Below, piece after piece: positions 26,674 through 35,233 of a stretch of 64,000 nucleotides of DNA. The DNA is from JARIHC01 sp035546975 (lineage in GTDB: Bacteria > Patescibacteriota > Saccharimonadia > Saccharimonadales > UBA4665): contig DASZVS010000010.1 of the NCBI GenBank assembly GCA_035546975.1, forward strand, positions 1 through 64,000, given 5' to 3'. The notes under the pieces are model-generated. The model did no database searches and had not been told where the DNA came from. It worked only from the letters and a program-made list of their open reading frames with translations. Each line of letters opens with the position of its first letter. Within the stretch, counting starts at the first letter, position 1. The position numbers and the translations under genes are program-made.

Positions 26674-26802
26674 GACTTGGCAGTTTAGATTCCGGCATAT
26701 AAACCTGCTAAAGTTTTCTGCTAAATTTTAATAGACTTTTAATGCTAGCCACTGGGGATTTATTTAAGCTGGTTTTCAGCCCATAAATATAACTTGTATA
26801 GT

Positions 26803-27825
26803 ATGCAGCGTTATACCGTCTCAAGCGTTGAACGTCACGGCAAACACATAGCCATTAATTTGCAGCCAGCAGTGCAAGCCCAGCGTTTACATTTTTTTCC
26901 TGGCCAGTACGCAACTATTAGCTTCAAACGAGGTAATAAATGGTCGCCAGCCCGGTGCTTTTCTATGACGAGTTCGCCCGACGACACCGGATTACAGTTT
27001 GCTTCTCGGATCGATGGCAAGTTTACCCAACAGCTTAGCCGCTTGCAACGCGGCACCGAGGTAAAAGTACAAGGGCCTTTCGGCAGGTTCGTTATCGACC
27101 CGGGGTTCGACCACCGTATCGTTATGCTCGCTGCGGGAATAGGTATTACGCCCTTCATAAGCATGCTCCGCCATGCCACGGAAACAGGTTTGGATAATCC
27201 TATTACGTTGCTATACGCCTGCCGCAGCTCTGCAGACATTCCATTTTATGATGAAATTATGGTGCTCGCCCGGCGGAATCCGCATCTGAAAGTTTATTTT
27301 CTGGTATCTGAAGGACCCAGTGAAAAATCAAAAAATGTCTTTAAGCGGCGTATCGACGACGTGCTACTTGCGAGAATCACAAACGGCGAGTTCGGTAAGT
27401 TCAGTTTCTTTATATGCGGGCCAAAGGCTTTTACCGGCAATATGGAACATCTATTAGAAGACCACGGCACCGAAAAAGACCGCCTCGTAACCGAATCTTT
27501 CAGCCAGGCAACTAACCTGGGATTGGGGGTCAATATTTCCATACCGTCTCTGACATATGTAACCACAGCTCTCGCATTATTAGCGGGGATAGGCTTCTTT
27601 ACGTACCTGGATCTTTCCCGCTACCTGCCAAAAGCAGAAGCAAAAGCCCCATCCGCTACAACTTCGAACACGCCCAGCTCCGTATCTAGCGATGGCGGCA
27701 ACTCTGATTCCAGCAGCTCCGATAGCTTTTACTCAAACTCGTCACAAGCGGCAGGGGGTAACACTGGTTCCCCGGCATCTACGTATTCCCAAAGTTACCA
27801 GACCCCTATGTCCACCGTCTCATGA
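26803..27825 (+). CDS. Membrane-tethered FAD/NAD(P)H oxidoreductase with serine-rich tail
   Basis: 340 residues from the ATG at 26803 (an in-frame TTG lies three codons upstream). It has a ferredoxin-reductase fold: FAD-binding RCFSMTS (51-57), the NAD(P)-binding AGIGITPFIS (111-120) and CGPKAF (205-210). A single membrane helix (about 250-268) follows. Then comes a 70-residue Ser/Thr/Gly/Asn-rich tail, predicted outside the cell. There is no iron-sulphur domain. First gene of a coupled three-gene operon with ApbE and a haem-type membrane protein, so it probably moves electrons from NAD(P)H to the membrane. Confidence 0.88.
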   Translation: MQRYTVSSVERHGKHIAINLQPAVQAQRLHFFPGQYATISFKRGNKWSPARCFSMTSSPDDTGLQFASRIDGKFTQQLSRLQRGTEVKVQGPFGRFVIDPGFDHRIVMLAAGIGITPFISMLRHATETGLDNPITLLYACRSSADIPFYDEIMVLARRNPHLKVYFLVSEGPSEKSKNVFKRRIDDVLLARITNGEFGKFSFFICGPKAFTGNMEHLLEDHGTEKDRLVTESFSQATNLGLGVNISIPSLTYVTTALALLAGIGFFTYLDLSRYLPKAEAKAPSATTSNTPSSVSSDGGNSDSSSSDSFYSNSSQAAGGNTGSPASTYSQSYQTPMSTVS

Positions 27826-28736
27826 TTCGCTCCCAACAAACGGCTAAAGCACTCGGCTCCGACGTAGTACTTACAGTGGTGACAAAAAACGAGAAAGCTG
27901 CAAAACAGCTCTTTACGGTGCTCTGGCCAAAAATTCATGCCTTTGAAAAGCGTTTCAGCCGTTTTTTGCCAGATAGTGAACTGTCTTATTTAAATGCAAA
28001 CGCAGGCAAAGAAATTCATGTCAGCCTAGAACTTAGAGACATGTTACGGATCGCCAAATACTACGGAGACCAGACCGGCGGCATATACAACCCTTTTACT
28101 CTTCCCGCACTACAGCAAGCTGGGTATACTGGATCCTGGCCTACACCTGAAAAACATGCACCAGGCCTCAACTTTTCTGACCGAAAAGTCGTGAACACGG
28201 ATTCACTGGAACTAAGCGGCTCATCGGCACGCATACCTGCCGGCGCAGCGCTTGATTTTGGCGGCATCGGAAAAGGTTATTTGCTCGACCAGCTTGGCGA
28301 CTATCTAACTTCGCAAAACGTGGCAGGTTATTGGCTATCGCTTGGCGGCGATATTCTATGTAACGGAAGTGATGCCGGGGGCAACTTATGGAAAATCGGC
28401 ATTGCAAAAGCGGACCATCCCGATGAAGCGGCAGCCTATATAACGAGTGATGGTGACCGGTATGCCATAGCGACTTCCGGCATCACAAAACGCAAAGGTG
28501 CAGACTGGCATCATATTATCGATCCAAGAAGCGGCCGGCCGGCCACAACCGACATATTGACCGCTACTGTGACAGGGGAGAGCGCCACCGCTGCCGACGT
28601 TTACGCTAAGTGCCTGGTTATATTAGGTGCCAGACAGGCGGTAAAGTTTATTAAGGATCACTCCCTGGCCTCTGCTCTGCTACAAATACGTCATAATAAC
28701 TCCGTAGAAATTAAACGATACGGAGCGCTCACATGA
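27822..28736 (+). CDS. apbE: ApbE-like FAD:protein FMN transferase
   Basis: 304 residues. Family motifs include FEKRFSRFLPDSELSYLNAN, GIYNPFT, DFGGIGKGYLLDQL (FAD-binding), YWLSLGGDIL, HHIIDPRSGRP and VTGESATAADVYAKCLVI (metal-binding Asp). ApbE attaches FMN covalently to Thr/Ser of redox proteins. No signal peptide or lipobox is evident, unlike most secreted ApbE. It overlaps both neighbours by four bases, which ties it to the reductase and the membrane protein. Confidence 0.93.
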   Translation: MIRSQQTAKALGSDVVLTVVTKNEKAAKQLFTVLWPKIHAFEKRFSRFLPDSELSYLNANAGKEIHVSLELRDMLRIAKYYGDQTGGIYNPFTLPALQQAGYTGSWPTPEKHAPGLNFSDRKVVNTDSLELSGSSARIPAGAALDFGGIGKGYLLDQLGDYLTSQNVAGYWLSLGGDILCNGSDAGGNLWKIGIAKADHPDEAAAYITSDGDRYAIATSGITKRKGADWHHIIDPRSGRPATTDILTATVTGESATAADVYAKCLVILGARQAVKFIKDHSLASALLQIRHNNSVEIKRYGALT

Positions 28737-29368
28737 TAAGCAGCCTGCCCTTTTTTGCATCCAGTACGGTGCAGATAGCAACCCAGCGCGTGGAAACTTC
28801 ATGGGAGTGGTATGTGATTCGGGCGGCCGGATTTGTGGCCGCAGGCCTGCTCCTTCTCCTGATGATTTCCGGCATCGGCCAGGTTACCGGTCTCACCTAC
28901 CGCCTTATAGAACCCGTAAAAGCATGGATGATCCACAAGGCGATGGCGCTGGCCCTGTGCGCAGCTATTTTTATTCATGTATTCTTTCTTGTCGTAGACC
29001 ATTTCATAATCTTCTCCATACCGCAGGTTGCTGTCCCATTTCTCTCGCACTACAACAACGGCACCACGTTTATGGGCTTAGCGCTTGGCAATTTGGCCGT
29101 TACTTTTGGCATCTTGGCAATGTACGGCATAGTAATCATTGTTCTAAGTTCACTCGGCTGGATCGATACGCATAAAAAGATATGGCGGTGGCTGCATTAC
29201 ACTGGCTACGCCGTTATCTTGCTTGTCTTTCTGCACGGGATATTCATAGGCTCTGATCTGAAGTATGGGACTTTCCGCTTATTGTGGGTGCTAGCCGGGT
29301 TGATACTAGTTTTGGCAATTATTTCCCGACTACGCTACGCGGGTTCGCTCAAAGATGGCAGCAAGTAG
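28733..29368 (+). CDS. Ferric-reductase-like transmembrane protein
   Basis: 211 residues with about six membrane helices. Histidines in helices (WMIHKAMALALCAAIFIHVFF; WLHYTGYAVILLVFLHG) give the pattern of a bis-haem ferric reductase/MsrQ-type domain. It has no cytosolic flavin domain; the separate first gene of the operon supplies one. Probably accepts electrons from that reductase and passes them across the membrane. Acceptor unknown. Confidence 0.85.
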   Translation: MISSLPFFASSTVQIATQRVETSWEWYVIRAAGFVAAGLLLLLMISGIGQVTGLTYRLIEPVKAWMIHKAMALALCAAIFIHVFFLVVDHFIIFSIPQVAVPFLSHYNNGTTFMGLALGNLAVTFGILAMYGIVIIVLSSLGWIDTHKKIWRWLHYTGYAVILLVFLHGIFIGSDLKYGTFRLLWVLAGLILVLAIISRLRYAGSLKDGSK

Positions 29369-29431
29369 TTTTACAATCCAGAATCACCAAGGTCGTTGCA
29401 CCGCTTCCGCTTACGGTTTACTATCTAATAT

Positions 29432-29785
29432 ATGAGGCATGAGATACCGGACGGGGAGCAAGAGATTAGCCACGCGGAACTTATCGATAGGTTTTATGAA
29501 ACGGAGGGCGACCCTGCTATTGGCAGAGAATTGTCGGTGCGGCTTTTTAAGCATGCCTGTCTTGCTTCCGATCCAAGTACTACGCCGCTTATCGGGCGCG
29601 ACGGGAAACAAGTACAGGGAGACAACGGACCGCTTACCCTGGCTGACTACGTTAATTTTGCTACTGCGCATCACCCGCATGCGCTCGAAGGTATTCTGGA
29701 CTTCCTGATGGAACAACCCGGCACGCCAGAGTACGAAGAAACGCGTACGGATATGATTGGCCGGTTGAGTGCTGGGAGAGGTTAA
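29432..29785 (+). CDS. Hypothetical 117-residue protein
   Basis: Not recognised. Soluble and acidic (HEIPDGEQEISHAELIDRFYETEGD); the central segment SDPSTTPLIGRDGKQVQGDNGPLTLADY looks like a small folded domain. No membrane or signal segment. It precedes the 541-residue acidic protein by 23 nt and is probably cotranscribed. I see no Shine-Dalgarno. Confidence 0.6.
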   Translation: MRHEIPDGEQEISHAELIDRFYETEGDPAIGRELSVRLFKHACLASDPSTTPLIGRDGKQVQGDNGPLTLADYVNFATAHHPHALEGILDFLMEQPGTPEYEETRTDMIGRLSAGRG

Positions 29786-29808
29786 GCTATTGCAAGCGGT
29801 GGGATACA

Positions 29809-31434
29809 ATGCCAAGAGCTGAAACGGCCACTAGCACTGCGCTTAAGCAAACTCCGGACTTAAGCCCGAATATCTCAGAGGCAGTAGAAGCAACCGCCGA
29901 AGGTAACCCGAGCTTGGAGATGCCATCCTCGCACCCTGAAGTCGACGCAAAGACTATTTCGGTTGAAGGCCTCATTAAATCATGCGGCTATTTCGCAAAC
30001 ATGGCCGCAAGAAATCCGGAACTTGCAAAAACCAAAGCAACCGAAGCAGTCCAGCACGCAAGAGAGCATGAAGCGATGCGGGAAAGCGGCATGAGCGATG
30101 GAGCAGTTAAAAAACAGCAATGGGCCGCGATGCGGCAACGGCATAAGCAAAAAATTAAAGCTGGTAAAAAGCAGGAAATAGAATCTGAAGTCGCCCTCCA
30201 GCATCCGGCAGAACAAAAAGTAAGTATCGACGAGCGTGCCATCGAGCGGTCGGCAGTTATCGAATTAACCGACATGCGACGAGACCGGCCAGAAGTAAGC
30301 ACGAATATTACGCCGATTGAAGCTATAGCAGCAACTATAGCCCGTTTGGGAGAACAACTTCGGGAAACAGTTATTCAAAAAACAATGCCCGGCGATAAAC
30401 AAGAAACACCCGGCAAAATGCCGGTCGCAGTAACATCGCCCGAAACACCCGAGATACCAGAAGCCCCGACTCTCCGAGAAGTTGCAGCCGTCTCGCCACT
30501 GGAGGATACTGAAGTAATTAAATTAACTCCTGCCTATTCTGTGCATGAAACGACAGAGCCCGGACAAGATTTGAAGCCCGCAGATCAGCCAGGTGCAAAC
30601 CAAAAACAAGATGTACTATTAGTCGTTGCCGATGATGTCACACCATTGGACGAACAAGTAGGTCCTCGCGCGATAACTGCTGAGGTGGCATCGAATAATG
30701 AGTATCCAGAACCTGTAATGCCAGCAGCAGAATTTACTGTGTTTGGCAACGAGGCGATGCCAGCAAGCAAAGTAGTGCGGGAGTTTGAACAAATCGAAGA
30801 ACCTGTAAATTGGATGGAAGAAGCAGATACAGATCCTCTGCAAGTTTATGAAGACTTTAGCGAAGCTCTGCATCTATTAGTCGCCACAGCTGGCGAACAT
30901 CCAATAGCAGAACAGGAAGCAGGCTTGGTGGTTGCAAACGAGGGTGATTTGGCAAGTACCGACGAAGACCGAAGAATTAAGGCCGCTCCTGGCATAGCCG
31001 TAGTGGTGACAGAAAGCCTCGGCGAATTAAAAGATGAAGATAAAGTAGAAGCTGCGTTAGTTCTAACCACTATCGCGGAAACAGTAAACTTAATAAAAAA
31101 GTTCGAGGACAGCCCGGCCGATCCCGAAGCCATCGAGACAATTCAGGCAGAATTAGAAGATGCGGTAATTACGCTCTTCAAACGCCTTAGCATCGAATAC
31201 GAGCGCGATGATGTCGAGCAGTTTATTGCCATACTGTCACGGCCCGATTTCCAACTGCCACAACCAGAAGCAAAGGAATTTAATTTTGCCGACCTTGAAC
31301 ATGATGGCACTCAGGAGGCGAAAATTCATTTTTCAAGCGCAAGTGGCAGTATAGCGAGCACCGTAGGGCATAACCTAGAATTGCTACTCGGCACCTTTGC
31401 ATTACTTAATGCCAAGGTGCGGCAAGTTATTTGA
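29809..31434 (+). CDS. Hypothetical acidic protein, 541 residues
   Basis: Not recognised. Very Glu/Ala/Pro-rich with long disordered-looking stretches (about 1-60 and 190-320). A basic helix (VKKQQWAAMRQRHKQKIKAGKKQE, about 104-127) and a helical C-terminal part (about 350-541) complete it. There is no signal peptide or membrane helix. The gene stops before tRNA-Lys on the opposite strand. The composition suggests a scaffold or surface-associated cytoplasmic protein, but this is speculation. Confidence 0.65.
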   Translation: MPRAETATSTALKQTPDLSPNISEAVEATAEGNPSLEMPSSHPEVDAKTISVEGLIKSCGYFANMAARNPELAKTKATEAVQHAREHEAMRESGMSDGAVKKQQWAAMRQRHKQKIKAGKKQEIESEVALQHPAEQKVSIDERAIERSAVIELTDMRRDRPEVSTNITPIEAIAATIARLGEQLRETVIQKTMPGDKQETPGKMPVAVTSPETPEIPEAPTLREVAAVSPLEDTEVIKLTPAYSVHETTEPGQDLKPADQPGANQKQDVLLVVADDVTPLDEQVGPRAITAEVASNNEYPEPVMPAAEFTVFGNEAMPASKVVREFEQIEEPVNWMEEADTDPLQVYEDFSEALHLLVATAGEHPIAEQEAGLVVANEGDLASTDEDRRIKAAPGIAVVVTESLGELKDEDKVEAALVLTTIAETVNLIKKFEDSPADPEAIETIQAELEDAVITLFKRLSIEYERDDVEQFIAILSRPDFQLPQPEAKEFNFADLEHDGTQEAKIHFSSASGSIASTVGHNLELLLGTFALLNAKVRQVI

Positions 31435-31481
31435 ACTGTTTTTGCGATGACCACCGTTTTAAACCTCAAACTTGCCCATAT

Positions 31482-31511
31482 AAAAAACCCCACCTTGCAG
31501 TGAGGCCTTTT
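31482..31511 (-). terminator. Terminator of tRNA-Lys
   Basis: On the minus strand CCTCAC-tgcaag-GTGGGG is followed by six T. It lies immediately after the tRNA 3' end. Confidence 0.8.
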
Positions 31512-31514
31512 ACA

Positions 31515-31591
31515 TGGAGGGCCCAGTGGGACTCGAACCCACGACACCCTGCTTAAAAGGCAGGTGCTCTAACCGGCTGAGCTATGGGCCC
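31515..31591 (-). tRNA. tRNA-Lys(UUU)
   Basis: A 77-nt cloverleaf: acceptor GGGCCCA/TGGGCCC, anticodon TTT in CTTTTAA, T-arm GTGGGTTCGAGTCCCAC, encoded CCA. It is followed by its own terminator and preceded by a structured leader. Confidence 0.97.
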
Positions 31592-31747
31592 TCGTTGGCG
31601 CTAGCGGTGAAGCTAGCAAGCCAATGAGCCAAAACAAGTTTACGCTCTTCAGCTTGCTAGCTTATTGCTGCGCCTCTTCTTAAAATTTCAAACAGCTAGG
31701 GCTTGGTTTGAAATCTTAGATTAAACACAAGAATGGCAAATTTGACT
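31592..31747 (-). ncRNA. Structured 5' leader of tRNA-Lys, homologue of the tRNA-Met leader
   Basis: Elements in transcript order: P1 hairpin GTTTGAAAT (31706-31714) with ATTTCAAAC (31685-31693). P2 closing helix GGCGCAGC (31667-31674) with GCTAGCGCC (31597-31605, one bulge). P3/P4, 12 bp, GCTTGCTAGCTT (31652-31663 on plus) with AAGCTAGCAAGC (31610-31621). P5 GAGC/GCTC (31644-31647, 31626-31629). About 85 nt aligns with the tRNA-Met leader and the differences preserve pairing. An alternative hairpin next to the tRNA (TTGGC-tt-GCTAGC with GCTAGC-GCCAA) uses the same bases. Confidence 0.65.
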
Positions 31748-31753
31748 CCTTAC

Positions 31754-31781
31754 ATTATCGGTATTTTGGCGAAAAAGTCAA
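31754..31781 (-). promoter_or_regulatory. Promoter of tRNA-Lys
   Basis: TTGACT (5/6), a 16-bp spacer and GATAAT (5/6) on the minus strand. The start would be near 31747, giving a leader of about 155 nt. Confidence 0.6.
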
Positions 31782-31832
31782 TCAGCGGCCATCTTTAAGC
31801 ACAGCTTATTAAATTCTCAGCCAAACACAAGC

Positions 31833-31882
31833 TTGATTGTGTATGGGGTGTTGTGATATTCTCCAAGCAACTTAACTTGGAG
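31833..31882 (+). promoter_or_regulatory. Promoter and inverted repeat upstream of the 31890 gene
   Basis: TTGATT-16 bp-GATATT (31833-31860) is followed directly by the inverted repeat CTCCAAG (31861-31867) and CTTGGAG (31876-31882). The second arm contains the TGGAG Shine-Dalgarno of the downstream gene. It could be an operator over the start site or, if the RNA begins early enough, a hairpin hiding the ribosome site. Confidence 0.4.
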
Positions 31883-31889
31883 TATACCT

Positions 31890-32561
31890 ATGGCTAGCGC
31901 GCACCCGGCAAATTCCACAAACGTAAGCGGGGCTGCGTCCCCAGTCGATAGTCCTATGCTGCCAGCAGCATGGCCAGGAGCCTTTGGCTTATATAAATAC
32001 TCCCGGGCGGCAGTCATGCTCAACTTGGCTACTTTTATTATTTTATGGCTGATCGATTTCATCGGCGGCTTGTTCCAGAGATTCGGTATCGTCGGCGCAC
32101 TCATTTCACTAGTTATCTCTCTGCTTTTCAGCGTTATGCTAGTCTGCACCCAGCTTGCAAGTGTCCGCGGCAAAAAAATAGAGATTAGTGAAGCCTTCAA
32201 CCGCGGCGCACCTTTCATTTTTAAGATGTTCCTGCTGAGCGTACTCGTGTTCCTTTCGGTATTTGTCGGCCTTATATTACTAATCATCCCGGGGCTTATT
32301 ATTCTGCCTCGGCTTGCACTGTCCCACTATTTCTTGATCGATAAAAAAATGGACGTAATGGATGCTTACAAAGCGAGCTGGAACGCTACCAAAGGCCATG
32401 CCGGCAAAGTATGGGGAATCATAGGCGTGTCTTTCCTGATGATCCTGCCCGTCATCACCATTGTTGGCGTATTGCTAACTATATACTTCCTGGTTCTTTA
32501 TAGCGCAGCTCTTTGCCTGCTCTATGTCCACCTTACGAAGTCCCAGAAAAAAGCTGCGTAA
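31890..32561 (+). CDS. Multi-pass membrane protein
   Basis: 223 residues with about five membrane helices after a short Ala/Pro-rich N-terminus. The region FLSVFVGLILLIIPGLIILPRLALSHYFLIDKKMDVMDAYKASWN resembles the glycerophosphodiester phosphodiesterase-type membrane domain/DUF975-like families, whose shared feature is a helix pair followed by D-A-x-x-A-S. No enzymatic motif. Function unknown. It converges on the next gene. Confidence 0.75.
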   Translation: MASAHPANSTNVSGAASPVDSPMLPAAWPGAFGLYKYSRAAVMLNLATFIILWLIDFIGGLFQRFGIVGALISLVISLLFSVMLVCTQLASVRGKKIEISEAFNRGAPFIFKMFLLSVLVFLSVFVGLILLIIPGLIILPRLALSHYFLIDKKMDVMDAYKASWNATKGHAGKVWGIIGVSFLMILPVITIVGVLLTIYFLVLYSAALCLLYVHLTKSQKKAA

Positions 32562-32564
32562 CTG

Positions 32565-33080
32565 CTAGCCTTTGTGTTTATGGTGCTTGCCGCTACTGCC
32601 GGTCTTGGGGCGCTGCATCCAAAGCACTATAAGGCACACGATTGCGCTACCGCCGACAATAAGGTTCTCTGCTTGCTGAGCGTTCCACCAGAGTTTCGAG
32701 GCAATGATATTGTGCGAAAGATCCGGCGATAAGAGCGGCACTATCAAAAGTGCTCCGAGAAGTCCTACGCCAACCGCCGGGAGCAAGTTCAGAAGCAGCC
32801 GCGGACCGTCTTTTACTGTGCGAACCATAAATATGGCCGTGAGTATGGCCGGCAAAAGCAACAGTGCAATTTTGATATTACTATTAGTCGTCGTCACGAC
32901 TGTTGTAGTATGGGAGGATGAGAAAGTAGTGAGCCAGGTACTGGCATCGCTCGCCACGAATTGCACTAGAACATTCCCCAGGCACAAACTCAAAAAAACT
33001 AGCGCCGCATTAATCCGCAGTACCATCAATAAAACGGCCGGTATTATTACGATTGCGGCAAGTGTTAATTCTGGGGACAT
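32565..33080 (-). CDS. Hypothetical membrane protein, 171 residues
   Basis: Not recognised. About five hydrophobic helices (roughly 3-22, 25-45, 68-86, 95-117, 138-157) and a basic, His/Lys-rich C-terminus (GSSGKHHKHKG). A Ser/Thr-rich loop (STWLTTFSSSHTTTVVTTTN) sits between helices 2 and 3. The general look resembles CvpA-like small membrane proteins, but I cannot support a family. Confidence 0.68.
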   Translation of the reverse strand: MSPELTLAAIVIIPAVLLMVLRINAALVFLSLCLGNVLVQFVASDASTWLTTFSSSHTTTVVTTTNSNIKIALLLLPAILTAIFMVRTVKDGPRLLLNLLPAVGVGLLGALLIVPLLSPDLSHNIIASKLWWNAQQAENLIVGGSAIVCLIVLWMQRPKTGSSGKHHKHKG

Positions 33081-33127
33081 AATTCTTTCTTACTATAAAG
33101 CATAGCCGGTTTGATAGAAACTTCGTT

Positions 33128-33244
33128 TTACTGTTGGGCGTGCAAGACACGAGTGTACGCAAGATACACGACCGCGGCGACTATGATGATAACGGCAATC
33201 AGTAAGGGAATAAATCCTGCTTCGTTCAGTGGTTTCTTTGCCAT
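33128..33244 (-). CDS. Very small single-pass membrane protein, 38 residues
   Basis: The frame encodes a basic start (MAKKPLNEAG), one membrane helix (FIPLLIAVIIIVAAVVYLAY) and a short end (TRVLHAQQ), then TAA. There is no clear Shine-Dalgarno. The N-terminal pattern K-K-x-x-N-E-x-G-F-I-P-L-L resembles short prepilin-like or single-helix membrane peptides. The clean helix and codon use favour a gene; size keeps confidence modest. Confidence 0.5.
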   Translation of the reverse strand: MAKKPLNEAGFIPLLIAVIIIVAAVVYLAYTRVLHAQQ

Positions 33245-33290
33245 GATAAGCATAATTATTAACTGAGATTATTATATTTAGCAAGTATTC

Positions 33291-33319
33291 TTGCCTTTTT
33301 ATTAAGCTTATGCTATAAT
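33291..33319 (+). promoter_or_regulatory. Leaderless promoter of the GGDEF gene with spacer operator
   Basis: TTGCCT-17 bp-TATAAT; only seven nt separate the -10 from the ATG at 33327, so transcription should start at the ATG. The 17-bp spacer differs by one base from that of the promoter at 50993-51021 (shared TTTTATyAAGCTTATGC). Confidence 0.65.
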
Positions 33320-33326
33320 TATATTT

Positions 33327-34163
33327 ATGGAAGTTCAAAGCGTCGGCCACGCACCGTCTCCTATCGAATATCAGGCTCCTGCTCCCGGCGGGCCCGAAGA
33401 AACAGAACCAAATACCATAAGCCCTGAGCTTTGGCATGAGTACCTTAGCCTGTATCTCCTTATCTCCAGACAGCGCGGCGAAGATCTCTCTATACTGGAC
33501 CTCGATATAAACTCTCTTAAAGCCGCTAATGACGAGCTCGGGCACCAGGCGGGCGACCAATTAATTGACCTTGTACACCAAGTTGCCGACGACATTCCCA
33601 AACAGCTGCGAACCCATGAGAATGGTACGGGGCGCCCCGCTGACGTAGTAGCAAGCAGCCCTCATCAGTCACTCAATACAAGTCTGCCGGATAATACGCA
33701 ACTGCCGGGGCCGCAATCATTCCGGGTTGGTGGCGATGAGTTTCGCATACTGCTGCCGAACACGAATTATGACGAAGCCCTAGTCGTAGCTGACCGCCTG
33801 GAAAAGACAACCGTGAAGAAGTTGGAAGAACCCGAGCGCCAGCCATTAGAAAAGCTAGGTGCCGGAGTAGCTATCGGTGTATATACATTCAAGCCCGGTG
33901 ACACCGCCTCAGAAGGCATGCGAGCAGCGGACACAGCCATGTATGAACATAAAATTAGTCAGGCCCGGCCGCTATCACCTGAAGAAGAGGTTGATTTTTG
34001 GATTGCCATCCGTCACCTCGAGAGGGCGGGCGTACGGCAGCGTGATGTACCGAAATATGTAGAAAAACTAGGTGCTTCCGCCATCGCACAAGCATTCAAG
34101 AACCAGCCCAATCCCGGCCAGCTTACCTTCGACCTACCGGGCGGCACCGATCAGGAGTCGTAA
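33327..34163 (+). CDS. GGDEF-domain protein (diguanylate cyclase-like)
   Basis: 278 residues. An N-terminal Pro-rich stretch precedes the GGDEF domain: DLDINSLKAANDELGHQAGD (metal and nucleotide residues, about 55-74) and FRVGGDEFRILLP (about 132-144) with intact GGDEF. Then come GAGVAIGVYTFKPGD and the AADTAMYEHK helix. About 45 extra residues are inserted before the signature and no RxxD inhibitory site is seen. The last 70 residues are helical and unassigned. Catalysis of c-di-GMP synthesis is plausible but no EAL or PilZ partner is in the window. The 3' end overlaps dnaJ by 13 nt on the other strand. Confidence 0.88.
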   Translation: MEVQSVGHAPSPIEYQAPAPGGPEETEPNTISPELWHEYLSLYLLISRQRGEDLSILDLDINSLKAANDELGHQAGDQLIDLVHQVADDIPKQLRTHENGTGRPADVVASSPHQSLNTSLPDNTQLPGPQSFRVGGDEFRILLPNTNYDEALVVADRLEKTTVKKLEEPERQPLEKLGAGVAIGVYTFKPGDTASEGMRAADTAMYEHKISQARPLSPEEEVDFWIAIRHLERAGVRQRDVPKYVEKLGASAIAQAFKNQPNPGQLTFDLPGGTDQES

Positions 34164-35233
34164 CCAAACTCCTCCAGCAGCTGCCGTTGGTGCCGGTTCA
34201 GTTTGGTAGGAATATCCACGATAATTGTTACGATGTGCGCACCACGGCTATTACCGCGCAAATGCGGCACGCCGTGTCCGCTGAGCTTGAAGTCTGAACC
34301 CGGTTGTGTGCCTGCCGGAACTTTCATGCGAATCGGCCCATCAACGGTCTGCACTTCGATCTCGGCACCGAGCGCCGCTTGAGTCATGCTGATATGCTCT
34401 TCGCTTAATATTAAATCTCCTTCGCGGGTAAACTGCTTGTGTGGTTTAACCCGGACATTTACATACAAGTCGCCTTTCGGACCGTTAGCCACAGCCTCGC
34501 CATGTTCGCGAAGCCTGATAGTAGCACCATCGTCTATGCCGGCAGGAATTTTGAGCTGGACTGTTTGCTTTTTAGCTTGGGTGCCTTTACCTTTGCAGAC
34601 CGAGCAAACCTTTTCAGGAATTTTGCCAGTGCCGTGGCACTTCGGACAAACTGCGGCCTGCTGGATGTTGCCGAATATGGTCCGCGATACGGTCACCACC
34701 TGGCCAGAGCCATTACACTCGTCGCAAGTTTTAAGCTCATAACCCGGCTCAACCGTTGTGCCCTTACAGTGTTCACACGTATCTTGCAAATTAAGAGAAA
34801 GATCGGCTTCCGTACCAAAAACCGCTTGCTCAAAGCTTATTTCCACATTGGCTTCTACGTCGCGGCCGCGGGCTTGGCGGGGCCGGCCGCCAGGTGTGCC
34901 GCCACCGAAAAAGCTGCTAAAGATATCGCCTAGCCCCAAATCGCCGAAATCGAAATTAATATTCTGGCCGCCGGCCCCGCCGAACGGATTTCCGCCCGCA
35001 AACGGGTTCCCCGAAGCACCGCCGACACCGGCGTGCCCGAATTGGTCGTATCGTTTACGTTTCTCTGAATCTTTTAAAACCTCATAAGCTTCATTGAGTT
35101 CTTTAAACTTTTCTTCGTCGCCACCGCGATCGGGATGATGCTCAATAGCAGCCCGGCGGAACGCTTTTTTAATCTCGTCTGCCGAGGCGTCTTTCTTTAC
35201 TCCTAGTACTTCGTAGTAATCTCTTTTAGCCAT
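34151..35233 (-). CDS. dnaJ: DnaJ co-chaperone
   Basis: 360 residues from the ATG of MAKRDYYEVLGV; a longer frame adds 12 codons inside the previous gene. J domain with HPD (AIEHHPDRGG), Gly/Phe-rich linker (about 75-125), four zinc repeats CEHCKGTT, CDECNGSG, CPKCHGTG, CSVCKGKG, and the C-terminal substrate-binding domains. It stimulates DnaK ATPase. It overlaps the SemiSWEET gene by eight bases and is probably in the dnaK operon. Confidence 0.97.
   Translation of the reverse strand: MAKRDYYEVLGVKKDASADEIKKAFRRAAIEHHPDRGGDEEKFKELNEAYEVLKDSEKRKRYDQFGHAGVGGASGNPFAGGNPFGGAGGQNINFDFGDLGLGDIFSSFFGGGTPGGRPRQARGRDVEANVEISFEQAVFGTEADLSLNLQDTCEHCKGTTVEPGYELKTCDECNGSGQVVTVSRTIFGNIQQAAVCPKCHGTGKIPEKVCSVCKGKGTQAKKQTVQLKIPAGIDDGATIRLREHGEAVANGPKGDLYVNVRVKPHKQFTREGDLILSEEHISMTQAALGAEIEVQTVDGPIRMKVPAGTQPGSDFKLSGHGVPHLRGNSRGAHIVTIIVDIPTKLNRHQRQLLEEFGYDS

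Noticed and set aside
33093..33560. A 155-codon minus-strand frame across the GGDEF promoter
   Set aside because: It overlaps the start of the well-supported GGDEF gene and has no conserved motif; the 38-codon frame at 33128-33244 in the same region is preferred.
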